This document shows, piece after piece, positions 1 to 13,300 of a stretch of DNA of 64,000 bases. A program made the position numbers and the translations under genes. Source of the stretch: Theristus sp. LFF4_11. Taxonomy: Eukaryota > Nematoda > Chromadorea > Monhysterida > Xyalidae. The notes beneath the pieces were generated by a model. The model was not told the DNA's origin. It searched no databases and saw only the letters and a list, made by a program, of their open reading frames with translations. Where the stretch lies: assembly GCA_030248135.1 (NCBI GenBank), contig JASANC010002498.1, forward strand, positions 33,501 to 97,500. Direction: 5' to 3'. The stretch's first letter is position 1. The number at the start of each line of letters is the position of its first letter.

Positions 1-789
1 GATCCGTTAAATTTTTAGTCGCCGGCGGACGAGTGAACGACATTTTTTTCTAAATTTTAATTCCGCTTCTCTTCCAAGTTGATTGCATTAACGTTTTTTC
101 TGTCGGCAAACTGAGAGCGCAACATGCAAAACTGCGATTTTTTGATTGCAAAAAACGGGTTGGCTTGGCCTACATAGGGAAAGAAATATTTTGTACTAAA
201 CAGCAAAAAGAAAACCAGAGCGTGAATTATAAGCAATCACGCTTCAGTGATAGACATTGATGTTTTGGAAAGGTGTGCCAGCCAATTCATTTCTACAAGT
301 TTTCTTTTGTTTAGTTCAAAGCGAAGAAAATGTAATTCCATGTTGCAACTTCTTTGATCAAGAAAAGTGGTGAAGAAGCTAAAAACAAAGCGGCGCCGTT
401 TCGTGGGCTTTCGGCCGTGTCCGCGATCTCAATGGCGAAAAAGGCCACCCTGAATGTTTGAACCAGAAAAACGGTGACTGTTGAATTGTATTGATGATAT
501 GAATTGCTATTAGTTGTACGTTGCACTGGACCACCACGACCATAAACAGAAAATTTAAACGATGGTTGGTTGGTTGATCGCACCTGATTGGGTAGCCGAG
601 GAAACAAATAAGAAAACGGGAATTTAGCACGTTGATTGTTGGACCAGGAAAACAAATGAAAAAGAATCTGCGCGGTGATTGGTGGTTGCACTTGGCTGCC
701 ACGACGAAAAATTTCTGGGCGCACATTTCGATCGGTTGTTCAATACTTCGTGCTTGCACTAAGGAAGAGGGAGCAGACAGACGGCTGTA

Positions 790-2930
790 GGTCGATCCGG
801 TACCGGTCGATCCGGTACCTGGCAATTTTCTAGGGCGGTCGATCCGGTACCGGTCGATCTGGTACTCGGTCGATCCGGTACCAATTGAAATTTTCAGCTG
901 TTTTACGGGTTTTTAGCGTTCAATTCGGGTTGGCCTGCTTTATTAAAAACCGCTCCAGCCAGATAGATCACGCTCTGTCGAAAAAACTTTTAATAGTAGC
1001 AGACAAATGCTAATTAAAAGAAAAAAAAAGAAATGAAAGAAAGAAAGAAGGTTTGCTTCGTGAAGGGGAACGTTTTCGCTTTGTGATTGTGATAAGCTGG
1101 CCGCTGGTGTTTGCGATTGGGATTTTTGATGTCTTTGGTTCCGTTTTTGAACTGTCGGCAAGCGCCAGAGTCCGTTATTACTTATTGAATGAAACGAAAC
1201 GAAGTGTGGTGCACCACCACAGCACGACGACGACCGATACAAACTTCAAACCATGCCGTCGCCGTGCTGGTAACGTCGCTTCATGGAAGAGAGAAATTTG
1301 CAAGTCAACTGCAAGTCATTTCAATTAATAAAGATATTGATATTTACCGGGTCAGGTGTACTGGAGCTTGCCATGGGTTTTTTGCTGGATTGGTTGAACG
1401 AACGTTCGCTTTTTGCGATCAGCGACGTAGTTCAACAATTCAAAATTTTTTGTTCCCATGCTTGCGCAGTATCCGTGATCAGACTTCATTGTTGAATCTT
1501 CAACCAACGGCACTGGGAAAGATGGTCGAGCGAGATCAACGTCGTCGTCAAGCGGCAAGTCTCAACAACATTCGAAATCGAATTTAGAATTTTAGAATTC
1601 ATAATAGCTACAACTGCAGCGCCGTTGGTTTCGTTGTCAAGTCGTTTTGGTATTGTTTCGTTTTCTTTGTTCATTTCGTTTTAGCTTTTACGGTTGTGTC
1701 GGTGTTGAAACTGAAATTCTGATGTCTGTGTGTGATTGTCGGGTGTTTTCCAAGTACCGTATTACCTCTAATAAACCCCCATGGGGGTTTATTTCTTCAG
1801 CGACTTCTGGGGGTGGGGGTTTATTTTGGGGGGGGGGTTTATTTTTGGGGGGGGGGGTTTATTTGGAAACCATTTTTAGGGGTGGGCAAAATGGCAAAAA
1901 TACCTTCCATGGCAGGAAGGAAGTCGCAGAAACTTCTACTTTTCACAGAGATTTCCTTTTGTAACAGCCTTTTGTAATGAAATTACCACTAACTCATCCC
2001 TTTGGGGCCTTTGGTAGCACAATTTCACCAATGTCACTGCATTCAGCCACTGAATTCGCTAGGTATGTGTTTCAAACAGGTTTCTAATAAACCCCCATGG
2101 GGGTTTATTTTTGGGGGGGGGGATTATTTGGAAACTTGTCAAGGGGGTGGGGGTTTATTTTTGGGGGGGGGGTTTAATTTTGGGGGGGGTTTAATAGAGG
2201 TAATACGGTAAATGACGTCATTTGCGATCTGACATGTTTGAGTAACTCGACACTACGCAGGAACATTGCTCACTAGCCACAGAGAATTGACAGAGCTTGA
2301 ATTGACCTCAAGCCTGCCGGCCTCCCACATTTTTCAACGTATCGGCAGCGTCATTCTCGGCTTTCGAACGCTTCTGACGGATCAGAATTGCGATTCTCGC
2401 GAAAACACTGCCAACTCGTTTGTGCTTGTTTATGTTTGTGATGGTTGTTTCTGTTGCAGGCTTTCCACGATTGGTCATTCGCAGTGCCACGCGCAATTGG
2501 CTTCAGTGGTTGCAAAACAAGTGTACCATATGTTTTTTTTTATTTTCTGAACTATTTTCCAGAAGAATAAAGCTCCAAGACGGTGAAAATTTGCAAAATT
2601 ATCAGCTCAGCAAGAAAAGCAGAACAAAATAAAAATATGAAGACTGATTCGGTTCTCTTTTGGAGTTGAGGAAAAATGTCTGTTGTTTTTATTTTCATAT
2701 TTCCCGCGAAAAAACCTGCGGTAAAATGTTTCAGACATCAGATAAAATGAGAGAAACGAAGAAAAATGGAAAACAAATCAGAAACAAATTGAATTGAATG
2801 CTAAAACAGCTGAAAATTTCAATTGGTACCGGATCGACCGAGTACCGGATCGACCGGTACCGGATCGACCGCCCTAGAAAATTGCCAGGTACCGGATCGA
2901 CCGGTACCGGATCGACCGCATGCCCAGACG
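790..2930. mobile_element. Candidate element with ~120-bp inverted ends (GGTACCGGATCGACCG)
   Basis: Positions about 795-905 and 2800-2920 are inverted copies sharing GGTCGATCCGGTACC repeats, CTGGCAATTTTCTAGGGCGG and TTTTCAGCTGTTTTA. The interior holds no transposase and contains a second inverted-repeat element. It is either a 2.1-kb non-autonomous element or two inverted solo repeats. Confidence 0.5.
1756..2212. mobile_element. G-rich foldback element with TIR ACCGTATTACCTCTA
   Basis: The left end ACCGTATTACCTCTAATAAA is repeated inverted at 2190-2212. Inside are many units of GGGGG(TTTATTTTT), with a CCCCCATGGGGG palindrome next to each side. G-runs up to 11 bases could form quadruplexes. 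No coding capacity. Confidence 0.65.
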
Positions 2931-3439
2931 GACAGAGCGCACAGCCTATACAACAATTAAAAAACTGGTGGGTTGAAGGAGAAACTGATAATGTAACGGC
3001 GAATGAAATCGGTTCATTGTTCTGATTTGTTTTCTGATCTATTTTTCGCATCAAGAAGCTTTACAGATGGGTTCCCGACACTTCTCCACAAATGGGTACA
3101 TGCTGTGCGTGTGCACCCGCTGCACCCGTGCCAGTGGAATGGATTTTTGATGAAGATGCATGTGCATTTCTTTCATAATGTAGCACTCCGCAAAAAAACG
3201 ATTTCCACAAGAAATACATGACAATTGACAATGGTTTTTCAACCAATATCCGCCCGCAACCAACTAACGATTCGATTGCCAAAAAGTCAAATTCAATGAC
3301 ATTTATTCGCCATGGGGGCAAAAAAAAACAAAACGTATGTTCCATTCACTCCAGTCCCACACTGAGAAACATATATCACAACTCCGAGATTTACACAGGC
3401 TGAGATTATGCGAAAAGGTGGATGCAAATTATTTGGGAG

Positions 3440-3560
3440 TGTCCTCAGTGACAAATCTAACCTTGTAATGTTGCACAGTTAGTACGCACGCACCCACGCG
3501 CTGCTACAATCTCGTATTTGTGCGTGTGTGTTTGCTTGATGTAACTGTGCAACATCACTG
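3440..3560. repeat. GTTGCAC/TGTGTGTTTGTTTG palindromic repeat
   Basis: One copy of a widespread short inverted repeat with ends like GTGTTGCACAGT and arms rich in GTGTGTTTGTTTG. Other recognisable copies lie near 7060-7150, 9470-9620, 22850-22960, 23575-23700, 29078-29165, 38815-38910, 40900-40985, 46695-46790, 52740-52920, 53395-53600, 54690-54810 and 59040-59160. Confidence 0.6.
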
Positions 3561-3564
3561 TGTT

Positions 3565-3656
3565 AAGGGGCATTCATGAAGCGGTATATTAGTGAAGCAG
3601 TATTTAGCACAACTGCGCGTCACTAAATACTGCTTCATGAATGCGCCTTTATGAAA
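3565..3656. mobile_element. ~90-bp palindromic MITE (GGCATTCATGAAGC)
   Basis: Near-perfect hairpin: GGGGCATTCATGAAGC at the left pairs with GCTTCATGAATGCGCC at the right, around a CACTAAATACTG/AGTATTTAG core. The same element occurs at 11598-11684. Confidence 0.7.
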
Positions 3657-4136
3657 AACATGCATCTTCGAAAAAAATGAGTTGAAATTGTGATTTTGAA
3701 AAAAATGTGTGAGTAATGGCATATATAATTTGAACGTTCGCGTATAGAACAACAAACATCACAAGAATTGGCAATGAACAGAAAAGCGAATCTCAAAAAG
3801 CATAAGAAAGCTAGGATACAGCGAATTTTAAGCACAACTGAAGTTAAAAAACAATATAAGGCCATAATTTTAAAACATAACGAAATTATCCAACACTAAC
3901 ATTTTTAGACAAAAATACGAGAGCTCATGACAAAACCAAAAACTTCCGGTCTGAAATACACAAAACCAAAGAACCGTAAAATTGTCATTAAAACCAGACG
4001 GTTGCGCGGGTATGGTACACCACGAAGCAGGCCCTCAGACATAAGTAAATCCTGCGGAGACTTGTTTTGTGGTTCACCACACACCCTCACACGGGTCAAC
4101 CAGAAAACAGTTCACTTGCATTGTGACACAGAAAAG

Positions 4137-4370
4137 TTTCCACAGTTACCGTACGTTTTTCTACTTGCCGTTTTATGGCACGGAATACAGAGCTCCCGAA
4201 AGAAGAAGGAACGGGATCGGAGTGGGAAGAAAATATATGTCGCAACAAGTGGGCGGGTTTTTTGATGTCAACCAAACGCGATACATTCGTTCCACTCACT
4301 GCAATTCAAACTCTCGCGTGCTCTGTATTCTGCAAAAAAAAACAGTGACAGGCTTCCACAAACAGAGACG
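4137..4370. mobile_element. ~210-bp MITE with AATACAGAGCTC/GTATTCTGC ends
   Basis: Diverged copy just downstream of the TRAPPC9 stop. Left part GGAATACAGAGCTC(C/G)CGAAAG, right part TGCTCTGTATTCTGC followed by TGACAGG. Full-length relatives are at 33946-34140 and 62845-63047; fragments at 5745-5800, 46440-46475 and 55375-55420. Confidence 0.6.
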
Positions 4371-4393
4371 GTATCCAATAAAAAAAGCACGCA

Positions 4394-7300
4394 TCACGCA
4401 TTCTTCGTCGCCACACTGAACGACAACGTCGGCACGAACATCGTGTCGAGACCCTCCAGCTCGCGTGGCGCCCACTGCACGTGCGGTCGCAGTCGATAAG
4501 TGCCCTCGTGCAGGAACAACACGCGGTACGTGCCCGTCCAGCGGTGTTTGTACTGGCGGGCGTCATTCGCGGGCGGGCTGACGGGCCGCGGTGGGCGGTC
4601 ATTAGCGGAAGTGGCCCGTTTCTCGCAGTCACTCTCAGTGGTGACCGCACTTTTGCGCGGCTCCAGTTCGTCGTTTTCACTGTCGACGCCGAGTAGAACG
4701 GTGTGCTCGGACGGGCCGATCAGCAGAATGTGGTCGATGCGGTCGACGGTGTTGTTGCTGGCTGCAGTTGGAGGGAGTATGAGAGAGCGGTAAGGTTTTT
4801 TGATTGATGATGGTTGTCTGTTTAGATACTGTTCGCTTTGCTTGGTTGATTGTCATGATAGATGGACGTTGAATGGCTTAAAGATTTCAGCTTCATCTGA
4901 AAAAAACCCATCAACCAACCAATCAACTCATCAACTTAGCAACCAAGTAATCAACAAACCAATAAACCGAATAATCAATCAACCAATATATCAGCCAACC
5001 AACAAATCAATCAATCAACCAATCAGTCAACCAACCAATCAACCAACCAATCAGTCAATCAATGAATCAATAATCAATCAATCAATCAATCAATCAACTC
5101 ACGTTCAGAGTCAACCGTGTTCACCACGGCCGAAGTCGACTGGACATCCTGGAAGCACTGCAGATGCATCGAACCTTTCAGCTTGTAGCCACCTGAGTAC
5201 AAAAAGTTTCGCCTTTTCCGATGCTTTTGAGTTGAGCTCACCTATTTAGTCAATCAGCATGTCAGGTTGGAAAGTAAAAAAGTGTCTTCCAGCACTGAAT
5301 TTCTAATTTTCCCACAGTAAAAAATGCAGTTTTTTAAAAATAAAAAAAACTTTTTGCTCTCGCGACGTTTCTGCGGTGCACCGAATGTTCAACAGCATCG
5401 ATACATGACATGACATTTTTGTCAATTTGAGTAAACAGTGACAAAACCAGACCAACGCACCACAAATACAATAATTTTAAAGGATCCAAATACAAAAAAA
5501 TAAATAAAAAATAAACAAAAAATAAACAAATTAAAAAAACGACGCACCAACAGCGGACAATTGCACCTGAATCTCGATCGGTTGACCGACCCGTGCGCTG
5601 AGTTCGTTCACACCAAACACCGACTCGTCATTGAACAGCACCACTGGAAGAAAAAAACAGTGAAAGTGACATGGGAAACGTGTGGCTTTTGTTATGCTGT
5701 CATTCAGCAAACATTATTCAACGTGTTTTTCTTGTTTTCTTGCAACACCAATCGCTGTTTCTTCTTTCGCGAGCTCTGTATTCTCCGAAAAAAATACCGG
5801 GCTACTCACACATTTGCACCGGCGGTGTCAGCAACTGTCGCAGCAGCTTCCACGAGGCCAACAACGAGCCAACCGGCACACAACCGGAAAGAGCGAGCAG
5901 CGGCTGGCAATAGTATTAGCTTTCTTATTAAACGTGACTCAATATGCGTTTGCACGCACAGATAGAGAAAATGTTTCATGGCTGCGCGGCAATTTGAAAT
6001 CAGCAAAACTTAACGTATTATGACGGCAGATTTGTGCAAGAAATTGAGAAAAAAATCAACCAGAATATTTCTCACGAAATAAATTTATTTTATTTCATAT
6101 TCGAATTACGTTCAGGCGCGAAACATTTTTTCAGCTGTGCGGCTTTTCACACACCATTCAACATCACTCGGCCTCCTTCGCACGAAAAGATAATAATGAT
6201 TAGATTAAAATGTGAATGAAACGGTGACATCTCCAGAACATCATCACGAGTTTCGATTCAGAATAATACCCGTGCTAAGGTGTGGTGTAAACGTGGTGCG
6301 GGTACTGTAATACGGCTCTGCGGGACTTCCTGATCTTCGCTTTATAAGACTTTTTCAGACTTATAAGGTTGTCACACAAAATTCCACTTTTTTCAGAAAT
6401 TTTTGATTTTCAAATTTATATCGACCTTATTCAAGTTATAAGCAAGACTTTACGGTAGTAAGTAAAGCATTTCATGCATGACGCGGGGATTCAAAATTGC
6501 TAAAATGATCCCGTTTTCTAAATAGGGTCGCCGAGTCACTTAAGCGACTTTGAAATGCACATAAAGATTGAAACTAATTTCCTACCACGTCTCCAAACCC
6601 ATTGAGTCGCAGAAGCTAAAAAATTGATAATATCCAATCCCCAAAAAACCGCACAATGCTCCATCGAATTCGTGCGTGCTCTGCGAGATGCGCCTGCACG
6701 GTGGCCCGTTGCTTCTGCTGCTGACGATCCGCATAGACGCCGACATTGTGCACGTCAATTGGACTGGCACGCCACTCGACCGCACACAGCGAGAACAACA
6801 TTGGCACTCTGTGTGGCGGGAAAACGTGGCATTATTGTCGTGTTGTCATACAGTAAAGCTCTGAACCGTGGGCAAGCAGCTGATTGGCTGCATTTGAAAT
6901 AGGCTCACTGATTGGTCGAGAACCAACTGAATGAGCCAATCAGCATGCACGCCAACATTGTGCACGTCAATTGGACTGGCACGCCACTCGACGGCATACA
7001 GCGTTTTTTTTTGAATTTTATCACTCGGATTCCGTTTTCAGGCGCTGTAGATATTTTCAGAAGTCCCGCAGTCTGTTACATCGTACCACGACAGCAACAA
7101 ACATACAGGCACACAATCTTAGCTAGTGCCAGTGTGTTTGTTTGCGGCCGTGCGTCCGTACACAATTCATTCATTCGGTTTTATTTGCCGAGATTTCATA
7201 CAATTTCTGTTTCATTAAATTTCCAGTTATCTTCACTTCTTCCAGTTATTTTCACTTGTTCCAGTTATCATCACCTCTTCCAGTTATCTTCCCTTTTCCA

Positions 7301-10300
7301 GTTATCCCCACTTCTTCCAGTTTTCTTCACTTCTTCCAGTTATTTTCACTTGTTCCAGTTATTTTCACCTCTTCCAGTTATCCCTTCACTTCTTCCAGTT
7401 ACCCCCACCCCACCAGCCCCACCACCCCCCCCCCCTCCTCGCCCACCTGCACTGTTCGCGCGCCTGCACCGTGATGTTGCGCACGTGCGCCTGCTCCTCC
7501 AGCTCGTCGCCCATCGTGCGGTCGTCGTCAATGAGCACCTCAGCCTCGCAGTCAGTGTGATTGATGAGGTCGAGCACGAGATACCGGGTGTCCGCGGAGT
7601 CGGCTGGCAGCACGTGCCATTCGGCGATCGTGACAGCTGGCAGTGGTTGGTTGGTTTTTATTATGTTCATTATTTTTTATTGTTTTTTTTAGTTACAGTC
7701 TGTTTCTATATCATAAGTGATCAGCTGATTGGTTGGTGACCGCGGTGTTGTTGTTATTGGAATTTTATGCGATGTTTAAAGCCAAGAAAAGCGTACAGAA
7801 CGCCGTCGAGTAGGGCGCTTATCCAGTTTTCTCTGTCATTAAGTGCCGGGGGGGTACAATTCCGGCCCGGTAATTCCGGCCTGAAGAATTCCGGCCCGCT
7901 CATTCCGGCCCGAAGAATTCCGGCCCGAAGAATTCCGGCCCGGAGAATTCCGGCCCGGAGAATTCCGGCCCGGAGAATTCCGGCCCGGAGAATTTTTGCC
8001 AGCACGAACAATATTAAACCACACGAAGTGATTTTGGTAATGAAATAATAAAATAAAAATATCGATGTTCACATGTTATAGTGTATTTTCAATGATGTTC
8101 GTTCTGTTTGCTTTTTTGGAAAGTGAAACCTTTTGGAAAAAATGAAACTACAACTAAATTTTTAAATTTTTTATCATGAACAGGATTTGTGACCCTTTTA
8201 CCATATCAAAAAGGCTTGGCTTAGGATTAGGAACCTACAACAAGTCACTGCAAGCAAGTTCTAAACAAAAATAAAAATCACTTAAAAGAATTTATTTACC
8301 AAAAATCACTTCGTGTGGTTTAATATTGTTCTTGCTGGCGAAAATTCTCCGGGCCGGAATTCTCCGGGCCGGAATTCTTCGGGCCGGAATTCTTCGGGCC
8401 GGAATGAGCGGGCCGGAATTCTATCGGCCGGAATTTCCCGGGCCGGAATAGTACACGAGCCTTAAGTGCCTATAGCCCTAGGCGGGTCTCGATTCCGCGA
8501 CCGCACAGAAAATAGTCTAACGCGCTACCACCAGGTCACACGATGGTGACGTATGATGCATGCACTGCTATTGAGTCCTGAACACCGCCTCCAAAGCAAT
8601 GCCTGCAAAGAATGCATGCATCACACGGTGTGCACCAGCCAATCGGCCGATTGCAAATGATTATGAAATAGACTGTATAGAGTCCAATCCCAAACGAGCA
8701 AAGCTGCGCACGCAGCGGATTGCCAATCAATGTGTTCGTTTTGAAAGAAAACCAGAAATTTGAAATCAATATATTCGCTCCGCCCTCACCAGGCACCACA
8801 GTAACACTCAAAGGCAACGTCGCCTTTCGCTCGTACAACACGTCGTCCACTGTAGATCGATAGTTGACGTTCATCGTTGCCGACATTACTCGCTGCAAAA
8901 TCAACAATAGTGATTGTTGATTCATCACTAAAGTGATCCATGCATGGTGAGTGCCGCGAAACAGCATTTATTGGACCTATTTTTCGTCACTAGGAAAGTA
9001 CTTGTCGTGTTTCAAGATACCGTCATATAGACACAAAAAAGTGAATGAATTTCGATACTGACTGGTGAAATCCTCGTCCACAGAACGTGCATTTTCCTGC
9101 ACAGATACGATCATCAGTCACGAATCAGCAAAAACAATACTTGTCGAAACTGAGATTGAACTGAATTGCTCCGAGAAGTTATCGTTGGTGACACGTTCAC
9201 AACTAATAAGCAACTTGATGAACATAAATCAAAAGTTTTATGCGGGCGAATTGAGAAACACATTTTCTCTGACAAAAGCCGAGACTCACCCCAGTATACG
9301 GTATCAGGTCCGTAGAGGCCGGCGCCGCCCCACTCTCGACGGTGTGCGCCGATAACGCACTGGCAGTACGCTGATGTTGTGTTGATGACTTCGCTGGTAG
9401 TGAACTCGTTGAGGTGTTCGAGGGCTGTTGTTGGTGCTGTAAGGTTAACTTATCATAACCTGTCCGACTAAAGTGATGTCATATTGTCCTGGTCCAAAAA
9501 GTTCATGCTGTGACGTGACGTCGTCGTACAGTCGGCAAACAAACACACTGGCACGCAAACACAGACGCGTGGTTTGTGTGTGCCGGTGTGTTTGTTTGTG
9601 ATCGTGCAACATCATACCACATGACATGTATACGGCGACTTTAAAGTGAACCAAGCGCTCAACTAAACTCATGTATGGTGACCGAAATCAGCTTACTGTA
9701 AAACTGGACTTACGGTCATGTGAGCACTGCCACCACCGCCGTCTGTCGTCGTGATCGGGTCAAGACCGAACAGTGTGAACTTTACGCTGCGCTCGGAGCA
9801 GGCGGCCAGATCTGAAAATGCATTTTTTTCTTTTGTCTGCAACAATAACGCCCGATGATTGGCTGTGTATCATTTCTGAAACGACCAATCAACGAACCTC
9901 CTGAAACAATCAGCGATTTGTACGGTGCATGAAGCCGTCGAAATCGATACAGGGTGGGTGTGCCCAGGGCAGAGCTCGAGGCCTCTTCTCTTTGCTCAAG
10001 GGACACACAAAATGAAAACCCAAAAACTGCACAAACCCTCCTCCGTCGCCCAGGTGGCGCGCGACTTCGACGCCGATGCGCTGACGGTCGGATAAATGGA
10101 ATACTCCACTTGCGTCTGCTCGTCTTGCCCCTTCTTCAGTCCATCGTCGTCGCAAAACTCAATCAACGCCCTGCCGGCGGCTACGCGAGGCTGCTGACAT
10201 GTGATTCGAATTGAGCTGATTGAGTCTGTCAGACTGGTGTTGGTGAGACGGAGCGTGTGGTCGAACCTGTGACAGGGGGAAACCACACAAAATACGCTGC

Positions 10301-13300
10301 ATCTGGCTAATATATACAACTACTAGCTGATTGGTTGGCTGCACACACGTGCAGTTGATGCACGCATTCTGTGCGTGCAAACGCAGCCTCCACCCGTATA
10401 AACTCGAAGATTCAATTAATTTTGGTAATGGTACCGGGTTGTCTTTCTAAAGACCATGCATTTTGCCAAGTCATGTCGCACACTGCACAATCGAACAGTG
10501 ATGTTTTGCGTAACAACGAGCAGGATACCTACCGTCTTCAGTGCAAAAACCAAAGAAAATAATTCACACAAATCAATTCCAGCCGAAAAAAACAGCAATA
10601 AAAAACACTACTAACGTCTGCCCAGAGTAAATCGTCACTTCATGCAGCGCTTGCACCTCTGCACTGGCTGACTCTTGCGTTTCGGCTGATGATATCAAAG
10701 CGTCTCCCTCGCTCGTCGATTTTTCTGCACTCGCTGCTGAACTTTCTTCGCCTTCTGTCACAATTCCGGTGTTCTCACCAGTGCGGGGCAATTCGACGAT
10801 CTCCATTTTCAACAGCGGCAACGCCGGTAGAACCGTGATCGATTGATTGCTGCTCTTCGCGACGTTTTTGTCCGTGGCGTCATTGTCGGTGTCCCAGGAA
10901 TGCTCAGCGGACGTTTTGTCCGAAATCGACAGCTCCAAATCACGGACGCGACAAAAGTTCCGAATCGCAATGAACATACAGCTGTAACCTGGAAATTGGA
11001 AAGAATACATAGACGCATACCGCGGTGCCCCCTGGCTCGTCAGTGCGATGGACACCAGACGGATGGGCGTGCGTTCATTTGCGTCCCGTTATTTCCGGTC
11101 CACCCATGACCGGCCCACCCCAATAAAATCGCTTTCAATGACTTCAACCGCCACCCACTGCTACATTTTATTAAGAAACTCACATTGATCACCGACGGAT
11201 GTGCCAACTTACTACAGACAAATCTTATAGTCTGGGTAAAACATCAGCAAACCTAGAGAGCAGAATCGCACAAAATCAGTTATCCCGTGCAATAAAGCCA
11301 AAAAGGGACCCGGTGTTTTGCGAGCGTATGCAGTACTGAAGTTCGCTGTTTGTTTCGCAGTACAAAACATGTTTCGCTAATATTCTTGTTTCCGGGAGGT
11401 TTTGATAAAACACAATTTCTGCGCAAAAAACCACCGCCACACCAAGAATGTTCAACTGTCCGGACTGCACCGGCGTTCCCGTCAACTCGACCGATATCGG
11501 CTCATGCGGCATCGGCGGCAGAACAACGCTGACGGGAGTGGTGCGGAATGGCACGCCCGAGGTTTCGAGGCGCTGCAGTTGTTGAAAAGAATGACTTAAG
11601 GCGCATTCATGAAGCCCTATTTAGTGACGCACAGCTGTAGCTACGCGGTCACTAAATACTGCTTCATGAATGCCCCTATATGGTCGAACATGAAGTGTGT
11701 TAGTCTGGAGCTGCCACTTTCCATCGCACAAAGAGAGCAAGGGAAAAATGAGAGAACGGGGACGGAGTTGGCAAGAAACGATATTTAGCCACAAATCGGT
11801 TGTTTGTATTTCAACCAAACCCGATACATTCGTTCTTCTAACTGTGACTCCAAGTTTCGCACCCGCTCTGTGTTCCGCGAAAAAATGTCAGGTTTAACCA
11901 AAAACCAAACCTATTCGTTCTTCTAAATGCGATCAAAAGTTGATGAAACTAGAGACACCGATCTTGAACTAATAACAGCAAAAGAAAAAGAACCGCCATT
12001 GCAAAAAGCGTTTTTTTGCTCACCAAATTATGCACATGAAACTGGAATGGCAGTGGATTACGGAGAGTCAATCGAACCGTGCACGCACACTCGGACATCC
12101 ATTTCACTGAAAAAAATGACAGCCATATTACAGTAGTCACCAACTAAAACAGTTCAATGGCAAAAGTTGTTGACAGGAATACGATACGGTATCTATCGAA
12201 ATCGGTCTCAACACGACTGTCACCGCTCGTGGCCTGGTGGTAGCGCGTTAGACTCGTTGTCTGTGCGTTCGGGGGGATCGAGCCCCGCCGAGTGGTGTGA
12301 ATGACAGGCACTGAATGACAGAGAAAACTCGATGGGCGCCCTACTCGACGGCGTTCTGTACGCTTTTCTGGATTAGCCCCGGCTAGAAACATCGCCTAAA
12401 ATCCCCAACAACAACCCGTTTACGCTTTACTTACTGTCTGTCTGTTTACGTTCAAAGAGCCACCACACACAATCATGAACAAAATTCCAAAGTAAAATCA
12501 AAAATCCGAAAAAAACCGACCGTACCAGTTTTGTCGACTTGCGTCCTACTGTAGGGCGTGTAGATGAAGATTGCGTCGCTACGCTTGCGCGTGCTCACGG
12601 CGGCAGCACTTAGGTGATCCGCCAATGGAAGCAGTTCGAATGAGCTGCGACGAAGGAAGGACGAAATTACTGCTGGCGATACCACAACCCACAAGTATTG
12701 CCAGTTAAGTCCGTTTTTCTGAGTAGCACATCAGATATACGAAGAAAAAAAGATGTTTTCCTCAAAAATACAATCTGCTGTCCGGGCGGCGGTTGACGCA
12801 TATGCGTGGCGTGCGGGGTACCACCGCACAGCCAATCACCATGTTCGATTAAAAAAAATGCAGCCAATCAGCGTTCAGTTCCAAAACAACCACTACAGAA
12901 ACCGCACTTACGTCACAGTGGGGAACCGCGTCATCGCCACCGGCGGCAGTATGATGTGCTCATAAGGCGGCGGCAGACGCAGATGCGTGTGCGTGGCGTG
13001 CGGCTGCGGGGTACCACCGTTACCCCGCCGTTCACAAAGCTCAGAGAGTTGCGCGCACAGACTGTGGACCATCGGTGTGTCCAGGGAATGCACGTAGCAC
13101 TGTAGCAGGAAACAGAGATGCCTGAAAGGACAAGGGAAAAGTGAATGGGATGCCTGAAAGGACAAGGAAAAAGTGAATGGGATGTCTGAAAAAACAAGAA
13201 AAAAGTAAAAAATGCCTGAAACGACAAGAAAAAGGTAAAAAATGCCTGAAACGACATGAAAAAAGTGACAGGGATGTCTGAAAGGACAAGGACAAAGTTG

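Larger units (their letters stand above)
4394..10988 (-). other. TRAPPC9: TRAPPC9 exons 17-27 and stop
   Basis: E17 10988-10616, E18 10266-10037, E19 9811-9714, E20 9436-9290, E21 8892-8790, E22 7636-7447, E23 6808-6655, E24 5903-5810, E25 5643-5548, E26 5192-5103, E27 4761-4394. E17 carries an acidic S/T-rich stretch after ITVLPALPLLKMEIVELP. E20 is a Q/S/T-rich exon ending DLIPYTG. E23-E24 join as RWSIPLLALSG, and E24-E25 as PPVQMLVLFNDE. E27 ends SFSVATKNA then TGA. The intron between E21 and E22 contains a foldback element nested in a SINE. Confidence 0.84.

Noticed and set aside
1..780. Possible further gene at the left edge
   Set aside because: Frames of 137-148 residues on the minus strand show no domain or splice pattern and overlap inverted repeats.
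8536..8967. Single 143-residue minus-strand gene
   Set aside because: Only 8790-8892 is coding (TRAPPC9 exon 21); the rest is flanking intron read-through.
12228..12300. Possible tRNA gene
   Set aside because: The same sequence recurs with a constant non-tRNA tail at four other sites, so it is a SINE head.
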